In this document: piece by piece, positions 4,744-7,868 of the stretch
Numbering within the stretch: position 1 is the stretch's first letter
Layout: each line of letters begins with the position of its first letter
Source of the DNA: DASXTS01 sp036505275
GTDB taxonomy: Bacteria; Actinomycetota; Actinomycetes; Mycobacteriales; Pseudonocardiaceae
Direction of reading: 5' to 3'
NCBI GenBank assembly: GCA_036505275.1
Contig: DASXTS010000113.1
Span: 1-7,868, forward strand
DNA: 7,868 nt
The notes under the pieces: generated by a model
Told to the model about the DNA's origin: nothing
What the model saw: the letters and a program-made list of their open reading frames with translations, nothing else
The model's database searches: none
Program-made: the position numbers and the translations under genes

Positions 4744-5210
4744 GTCGTCTCCTTCCGTCGCAGCGCGTCCAGCTCCTGCCGCGCGGACTCCAACTCGGCG
4801 CGGGCCGCTTGGGCAATCCGCATCCAGTACTCGCTGTTCTCGATCGCCTGGTCGCGCTTGGCCAACGCCTCGTCGCGTATCGCGTCGAGTTCCTGCCGTG
4901 CGCTGGCGAGCTCGGCGCGGGCCAACTCGGCGGCTTTCCAGAGTTGATCCACCACGTACGATGACGCTTCAAGCGCTTCGATGAGCAGGCGCAGCTCGGC
5001 GAGCGCCTGGTCGCGTTCGGCGCGCGCCGTTTCCCATCGGTCCATGCAGCGCTCAAGAGCGGGAGCGACCCGGTTGTAGTCCTCAACCGATGACCGGTGG
5101 GCTTCCTTGTATTGGTCGAGCAGCAGCCGCGCCTCGTCGCGTTCCTGTTCGACGCGGCGCAGCAAGGCGGCCGTGGACTCGCCACCCGGCAGGTCGAAGC
5201 CAGCGCTCAC
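4740..5210 (-). CDS. Coiled-coil protein with an internal repeat, GTG start (156 aa)
   Basis: GTG at 5210 forms a GTGA overlap with the upstream gene. An ATG at 5360 in the same frame would give an Arg-rich extension lying over that gene and is rejected. After a short head (SAGFDLPGGEST) almost the whole chain is charged helix, with Leu/Ala/Glu/Arg heptad-like spacing from about 14 to 150. The chain RAELASARQELDA (98-110) recurs as RAELESARQELDA (137-149), 12 of 13 residues identical. At DNA level this is an imperfect 39-base direct repeat 117 bases apart (4764-4802 and 4881-4919, 30 of 39 identical). It is probably an oligomerising or scaffold-like protein. There is no signal peptide or catalytic motif, and the function is unknown. 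Confidence 0.82.
   Translation of the reverse strand: MSAGFDLPGGESTAALLRRVEQERDEARLLLDQYKEAHRSSVEDYNRVAPALERCMDRWETARAERDQALAELRLLIEALEASSYVVDQLWKAAELARAELASARQELDAIRDEALAKRDQAIENSEYWMRIAQAARAELESARQELDALRRKETT
4764..4919 (-). repeat. Imperfect 39-base direct repeat inside the coiled-coil gene
   Basis: The units at 4764-4802 and 4881-4919 match at 30 of 39 bases and encode nearly identical RAELxSARQELDA segments, spaced 39 codons apart. The spacing is in frame and compatible with helical register. An internal duplication that has since diverged is likely. Confidence 0.7.
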
Positions 5211-5467
5211 CGGGACCGCCACCCTCGCCACAAGCTGCGCAGACGGCAGAACAGGGCGCCGCACGCGATGTCCATCTCGGCCAGTCCGTGGCAGACGATG
5301 CAGTCGTCGGCGTGGTCCTCGTGTTCGGCGACGAGCCGCCCGGTCAGCCGTTCGCCGCACAACGCCCGGTCGGGGTTACAGCAGTACAGGTGTGTCTCGT
5401 CGGCGCCGCCGTCGTCGGTGAACGGCTCGGTCGGCATCTCGATGATGTCGTACACCGACACGCTCAT
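5207..5467 (-). CDS. Cys-rich hypothetical protein (86 aa)
   Basis: The ATG at 5467 overlaps the upstream stop (ATGA). Cysteines occur at 29, 30, 37, 56, 59, 69 and 74: YCCNPDRALCGERL, then HADDCIVCHGLAEM, then IACGALFCRLR. From memory, 'PDRALCG..(about 15)..DC.VC..L' is found in small proteins of Streptomyces and related phages and plasmids, and looks like a zinc-binding knuckle pair (Cys30/Cys37 with Cys56/Cys59). The C-terminus is basic and Trp-rich (RLRSLWRGWRSR) and could contact nucleic acid or membrane. No function is known. The start has no strong ribosome site, so translation is probably coupled. Confidence 0.78.
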   Translation of the reverse strand: MSVSVYDIIEMPTEPFTDDGGADETHLYCCNPDRALCGERLTGRLVAEHEDHADDCIVCHGLAEMDIACGALFCRLRSLWRGWRSR

Positions 5468-5643
5468 GGCGCACCGCCGAAGTCGTCGGGTTCCAGCGTC
5501 ATGTCGACGATGACCACCCGACCGTCCGGCCAGCGCTCAGGGCCGTCGCCGTACAGGTCGGGGTGGATGACACGCAGGTGGTCGAGCATGTCGTCGTCCG
5601 GGACGTTCTGGCAGCCGGGCGGGCAGACGTGGCAGGTGGCCAT
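5464..5643 (-). CDS. C2H2-like zinc-finger small protein (59 aa)
   Basis: The ATG at 5643 shares one base with the upstream stop (TGATG), with AAGGAA five bases upstream. An earlier ATG at 5700 would run into the preceding gene. Cysteines 4, 7 and 11 (CHVCPPGC) are followed by His22 and His27 in LDHLRVIHPD, a C2H2-like finger with an H-x4-H end. The remainder has an acidic strand-rich segment WPDGRVVIVDMTLEPDDFGG. Small phage proteins ending a finger with HLRVxHPD are familiar to me from actinophages. A nucleic-acid or protein-binding role is expected of the fold but not shown. Confidence 0.82.
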   Translation of the reverse strand: MATCHVCPPGCQNVPDDDMLDHLRVIHPDLYGDGPERWPDGRVVIVDMTLEPDDFGGAP

Positions 5644-5816
5644 CACGATTCCTTCGCTTCGGTGAATCCCTCGCACTTGCACCACGCCGCGCCGGTGCAC
5701 ACGCCGCGCCGCCCGTTCGTGGTCAGCGTGTGGACCGGTGACAGGTGGCGGCAGGTGCAGCGCAGCGGCAGGACCGGGAGCTGCCCGGTCGCGGCGGACG
5801 GGTCGCGGCGGCTCAC
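5643..5816 (-). CDS. Small Cys/His-rich protein, GTG start (57 aa)
   Basis: This short gene uses GTG at 5816, overlapping the upstream TGA as GTGA, with GAGG seven bases upstream. The ligand pattern is dense: RCTCRHLSPVH (Cys20, Cys22, His24, His29), then RRGVCTGAAWCKCEGF (Cys40, Cys46, Cys48). The order C-x-C-x-H-x4-H ... C-x5-C-x-C recurs, as I remember it, in uncharacterised small actinobacterial proteins and suggests one or two structural zinc ions. The same frame is open further upstream, but that part overlaps the annotated neighbours and has a shadow-like composition. The function is unknown. Confidence 0.75.
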   Translation of the reverse strand: MSRRDPSAATGQLPVLPLRCTCRHLSPVHTLTTNGRRGVCTGAAWCKCEGFTEAKES

Positions 5817-6043
5817 CGGTCGACCTCGGCAGACGCCGGAATGCGACCCTCGTGGGGTGTCAGGCGGTCGGTTGCTCGCCACGCCCGGGTGGAACCGAGC
5901 ACGTCGTAACAGGGCTGGCCGGTGGCCGCCGCGCAGTCGGGGCAGTAAGCCCACTCCGCCCAGTCCGGCGGCGCATGGAAGCGGCTCACCTCCTCGCGGC
6001 GGCAGACTCGGATGACCTCGTGGAGTCGCTGGCTCCGGTTCAT
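5813..6043 (-). CDS. Zinc-finger small phage protein (76 aa)
   Basis: The ATG at 6043 overlaps the Rad52-like gene's stop (ATGA), with CGGAGG seven bases upstream. After a helical, basic N-terminus (MNRSQRLHEVIRVCRREE) comes YCPDCAAATGQPCYDVLG (33-50), then RATDRLTPHEGR (56-67). Cys34, Cys37, Cys45 and His64 fit the pattern C-x2-C-x7-C-x18-H. It is close to the 'CPxCxAxxGxPC ... PHxxR' finger that I know from many actinophage small proteins, presumed to bind zinc and nucleic acid. Direct coupling to the annealing protein could mean a role in recombination or replication, which is inference only. Confidence 0.82.
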   Translation of the reverse strand: MNRSQRLHEVIRVCRREEVSRFHAPPDWAEWAYCPDCAAATGQPCYDVLGSTRAWRATDRLTPHEGRIPASAEVDR

Positions 6044-6966
6044 GCGGATGCCTCCGATGGTTCGGTCTGCCGGATGAAGGACTCGAGCCGGTCGCAGACG
6101 AGACGGACCTCGGCGTCGGTGAGGTCGTTCGAGGAGTCCACCGGCCGGCCGATGACGTCGATGACGTAGGCGAGCTTGGCTTCGCGGTCGGTGAGTTCCG
6201 CTTTGCCGAGCAGTGCGTACATGCGGCGGCGGGCGGGATCATTCCCGGGGTTCTTCGCCGGACGGCGCCGTTGCGGCGGATCGGGGTCGGGGTAGTCGTC
6301 CGGTACACCTTCATAGGGACGGTCGCCAGGGTGCGGGCGGTCGTAGGGGCGGACGGCTTCGGGTTCATGGTGTACGACAGGTTCCGGCTCGCCCTGCACG
6401 GGCGTCTCGTCGTGCGGCATGGCCGGTCGCTCACCCTTGCCCGCGCCGCCGGGTTCGACCAGGGTGCGCAGCACCACCGCCTTGGTCAGACCGTTGTTGT
6501 ACAGCGACAGTCCGAACTGGTCACCAAGGTTCACCGCGCACCGCTTGAGCGCTTGCGACAGGGCAGTCTTCATGGCCTGGTCGTGGGCGTCGCCGAGGCC
6601 GGGCTGGTTCTGGCTGTCACCGGCCGCACCGTCGTCGAAGGACGCACCAACGGACCCGTCCGGATTCTTGGCGATCAATCGGGCCTGGCAGCGGTAGACG
6701 ACCGTGTACGCGGGGGCGTCGTTTGCGTAGGTGCTGCCGTCCTTGCGCTTGCGGATGAGTTCGCCGGGGGCGTAGGTGATCTCGCGGACGCAGACCAGCT
6801 CGAGGGTCTCAAGGTCCCAGCCGCCGAAGCCGAAGATGCGCGTCAGGGTGCGGCGGACATCCCACGCCTCAAGGTGGGACTGGCCGCGTAGCTGCCGGAC
6901 GCGGTAGGCGGGCAACTCCTGCAGGAGCATGTCGTACTGCGCAGGCGTGAGTACGAGCGCGGTCAT
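6040..6966 (-). CDS. Rad52/Rad22-family single-strand annealing protein (308 aa)
   Basis: This is a phage recombinase that binds single-stranded DNA and anneals complementary strands, normally as a ring. The Rad52 core spans about 1-165: a helical start ending in VRRTLTRIFGFGGWDLETLE (37-56, the FG-x-GW signature), and strands including VCVREITYAPGEL and YTVVYRCQARLIAK (87-100). The signature helix is DAHDQAMKTALSQALKRCAV (126-145), followed by LGDQFGLSLYNNG. Residues 170-240 are a Pro/Asp/Arg-rich linker. Residues 243-298 form a helical C-terminal domain (MYALLGKAELTDREAKLAYV, SSNDLTDAEVRLVCDRLESF) of a type that I recall on several phage annealing proteins. The ATG at 6966 has GGGGGGAG eight bases upstream. 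No exonuclease partner is visible in the window. Confidence 0.92.
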   Translation of the reverse strand: MTALVLTPAQYDMLLQELPAYRVRQLRGQSHLEAWDVRRTLTRIFGFGGWDLETLELVCVREITYAPGELIRKRKDGSTYANDAPAYTVVYRCQARLIAKNPDGSVGASFDDGAAGDSQNQPGLGDAHDQAMKTALSQALKRCAVNLGDQFGLSLYNNGLTKAVVLRTLVEPGGAGKGERPAMPHDETPVQGEPEPVVHHEPEAVRPYDRPHPGDRPYEGVPDDYPDPDPPQRRRPAKNPGNDPARRRMYALLGKAELTDREAKLAYVIDVIGRPVDSSNDLTDAEVRLVCDRLESFIRQTEPSEASA

Positions 6967-7331
6967 GACTCGGGCTCCCCCCGCGCGGCATGGCGCTCAA
7001 GGTAGATGCGCGCCGCAGCGCGGCCGGCCCGATGCCAAGCCCACGAATCGAACAGGGCGCGGCCGCGGGCGAGAACATCACCACTGGTGTGGTCGGTGAC
7101 CGTCCACTCGTGGCGCAGCGGGCCCTTCCGCTCGACCTTCTTGGTCGGCCACAGGCTGGTGGTCACCGGGACCACGCCGAGCGCGGCGATCAGCTTGGCC
7201 CGGTCGCCGTCGTCGGCGAGTTTCTCCATGTCGGCGAGGGTGAACATCCGCGACTCGGGCCGCAGGTTCAGGTCCGGCCCGGCAGCAGCGGCGAGTGCCT
7301 CGGTGACGGACAGGCCCGTGTCGTCGGCCAT
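6963..7331 (-). CDS. Hypothetical protein upstream of the annealase (122 aa)
   Basis: The ATG at 7331 shares one base with the preceding stop (TGATG). An ATG at 7382 would add an Arg/Pro-rich piece lying over the neighbour and is rejected. The protein has an Ala-rich N-terminus, MFTLADMEKLADDGDRAKLI (29-48), then strand-like VVPVTTSLWPTKKVERKG and HEWTVTDHTSGDVLARGRAL (74-93). It ends in a helix, SWAWHRAGRAAARIYLERHA. There is no Cys. It is not recognised. The immediate coupling to the Rad52-like gene (ATGA) makes a recombination-linked role possible, but nothing in the chain shows it. Confidence 0.8.
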   Translation of the reverse strand: MADDTGLSVTEALAAAAGPDLNLRPESRMFTLADMEKLADDGDRAKLIAALGVVPVTTSLWPTKKVERKGPLRHEWTVTDHTSGDVLARGRALFDSWAWHRAGRAAARIYLERHAARGEPES

Positions 7332-7582
7332 CACGCGACCGCCAAGACGTAGCCGGGGATGCGCAGGGTGTCCTGGGTCCACGACGGCGGCGGTAACTTG
7401 ATCGCGATGGTGCTGTCCGGGTCGTCGGCGATCATTGCCCCGAGCCGGTCGTACACGTCCGCAGGCTCGCTGCGGCGCAGGTTCTGGCGCAGGCGGGCGA
7501 AGAGGCCGGGCCGGCGGTGGTAGCCCTTATAGCCGGGCGGCGCGGAGTTGTCGGTGTAGCGGGACCAGATCGTGCTGCTCAT
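7331..7582 (-). CDS. Small hypothetical protein, first gene of the block (83 aa)
   Basis: The ATG at 7582 is chosen. GGAAAGG lies 12 bases upstream, and the upstream extension of the same open frame (to at least 7810) is Arg/Pro-rich and crosses a strong hairpin, so it looks non-coding. The product starts MSSTIWSRYTDNSAPPGYKG, has a basic helix RPGLFARLRQNLRRSE (24-39), an acidic stretch DVYDRLGAMIADDPDS, and ends in a strand-rich LRIPGYVLAVA. It has no Cys and no membrane helix, and I do not recognise it. It is the first gene after the only sizeable intergenic gap and so probably the promoter-proximal gene. Confidence 0.72.
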   Translation of the reverse strand: MSSTIWSRYTDNSAPPGYKGYHRRPGLFARLRQNLRRSEPADVYDRLGAMIADDPDSTIAIKLPPPSWTQDTLRIPGYVLAVA

Positions 7583-7591
7583 AGCTCTATG
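7580..7591. promoter_or_regulatory. Inverted repeat over the first start codon (CATAG-CT-CTATG)
   Basis: Five-base arms CATAG/CTATG with a 2-base centre include the ATG at 7582-7580. It sits in a short A+T-richer patch before the first gene and could be an operator half-site pair or simply chance. It is placed at the expected 5' leader of the polycistronic block. Confidence 0.3.
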
Positions 7592-7746
7592 TGGCCTTTC
7601 CGGGGTGTCGCGGTTCGGGTGGTGCGGGGTGGCCCGGGGCGCCGGGTGCGAGTCCGGCGCCCCGGGCCGGGCCGGGCTTGCGGGGGGCAACAGCCCGGCG
7701 GTTCGGGATCGGCGACCAGGGAGGAAGCCGCCGAGCGCCGAAGTCT
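7583..7746 (-). promoter_or_regulatory. Intergenic region, likely leader/promoter of the gene block
   Basis: This is the only gap longer than a few bases. It contains a very strong G+C-rich hairpin at 7631-7668 and, near the first gene, GGAAAGG as a ribosome binding site. I could not pick out a convincing -10/-35 pair; the sequence between hairpin and gene is G+C-rich except for CACATAGAGCTATG. A promoter for the downstream genes is expected here or further upstream of the window. Confidence 0.4.
7631..7668. terminator. 15-bp perfect G+C-rich hairpin (terminator or attenuator)
   Basis: Arms GGCCCGGGGCGCCGG (7631-7645) and CCGGCGCCCCGGGCC (7654-7668) pair perfectly around the 8-base loop GTGCGAGT. 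It lies about 80 bases after the stop of the right-hand gene and about 50 before the first gene of the block. No T-run follows on either strand, as is common for actinobacterial terminators. Termination of the upstream transcript or attenuation of the block are both possible. Confidence 0.65.
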
Positions 7747-7868
7747 TCAGCGGACGGCTACGCCAGGTCTCAGGCGGAACGGGCCGTTGTGCGAGGACAT
7801 CTCGTCGCACAGGTCTGCCCAGGTGCTCGGCTCTGTCCCGCCGCTGTGGTGCTGGTCGGCGTTGAACC
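7747..7868 (-). CDS. 3' end of an upstream gene (partial, last 39 residues)
   Basis: One frame entering from the right edge reads 39 residues to a TGA at 7749-7747. It begins FNADQHHSGGTEPSTWADL and ends FRLRPGVAVR. The mix of residues (WADLCDEMSSHNGP) is more protein-like than either of the other two minus-strand frames, which are Arg/Pro-rich or Thr/Ala-rich. The product cannot be identified from this tail. It is followed by the intergenic gap and hairpin, consistent with a transcription unit ending here. Confidence 0.5.
   Translation of the reverse strand, partial: FNADQHHSGGTEPSTWADLCDEMSSHNGPFRLRPGVAVR

Noticed and set aside
5643..6434. 263-residue open frame on the minus strand
   Set aside because: Most of it is antiphase to the Rad52-like and 76-aa genes with Arg/Pro/Thr-rich composition. 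Only its last 57 codons, from GTG 5816, are accepted.
7631..7668. A complete tRNA gene
   Set aside because: Only a T-arm/acceptor-like helix is present; there is no D-arm or anticodon arm between the paired strands, since they are separated by just 8 bases.
7583..7868. N-terminal extension of the first gene's open frame to the right edge
   Set aside because: The extension is Arg/Pro-rich, crosses a strong hairpin, and a better protein-like frame (ending at 7747) occupies the right part. The ATG at 7582 has an acceptable ribosome site.
1..7868. CRISPR array, insertion sequence, integrase or attachment site
   Set aside because: No regularly spaced direct repeats, transposase-like product, recombinase motif or tRNA-derived core was seen.

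Overview
The window is G+C-rich (roughly two thirds by eye) and looks like the early (replication, recombination and accessory) region of an actinobacterial bacteriophage or prophage. The evidence is a run of very small genes all on the minus strand, a Rad52-type annealing protein, a phage-type cytosine-C5 methyltransferase, a replication-initiator-like protein followed by a loader-like protein, and many small Cys/His-rich proteins. No structural, lysis, integrase or host housekeeping gene is visible. The host genus cannot be fixed from the sequence alone.

Layout in transcription order (right to left): the 3' end of one gene enters from the right edge (stop at 7747). A 164-base intergenic gap follows, the only real one, and holds a 15-bp perfect hairpin. 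From 7582 down to the left edge there are about 23 genes with essentially no space between them. First come two unknown proteins (7331-7582, 6963-7331) and the Rad52-like annealase (6040-6966). Next are four small Cys/His-rich proteins (5207-6043), a coiled-coil protein (4740-5210), two small proteins (4531-4743, 4316-4534), an XRE-type regulator (4089-4316) and a compact C5 DNA methyltransferase (3466-4092). These are followed by a zinc-ribbon-like protein (3269-3469), a 56-residue two-helix membrane protein (3102-3272), another CxxC protein (2929-3105) and two doubtful tiny ORFs (2776-2925, 2696-2779). The run ends with the replication-initiator-like protein (1608-2696), its loader-like partner (1156-1611) and five genes towards the left edge, three of them with putative metal-binding motifs.

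Genes are packed by start/stop overlap. Of 23 junctions, 17 share 4 bases (ATGA or GTGA), 5 share one base (TGATG), and one has a 3-base gap. All stops are TGA. The block is therefore best read as one polycistronic message with translational coupling. These overlaps were also used to fix start codons, including five GTG starts and several genes under 60 codons.

The most interesting non-coding signal lies inside the replication gene. Around 2093-2250, in the part encoding its low-complexity linker, there is a locally A+T-richer stretch with three related 13-bp palindromes (SGATA..CTATCS type). It also holds a 12-bp palindrome CTACGTACGTAG, paired TGATCA sites and a near-match to a DnaA box. 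This resembles lambda, where the origin iterons lie within the central part of the O initiator gene, and makes it a good candidate phage origin.
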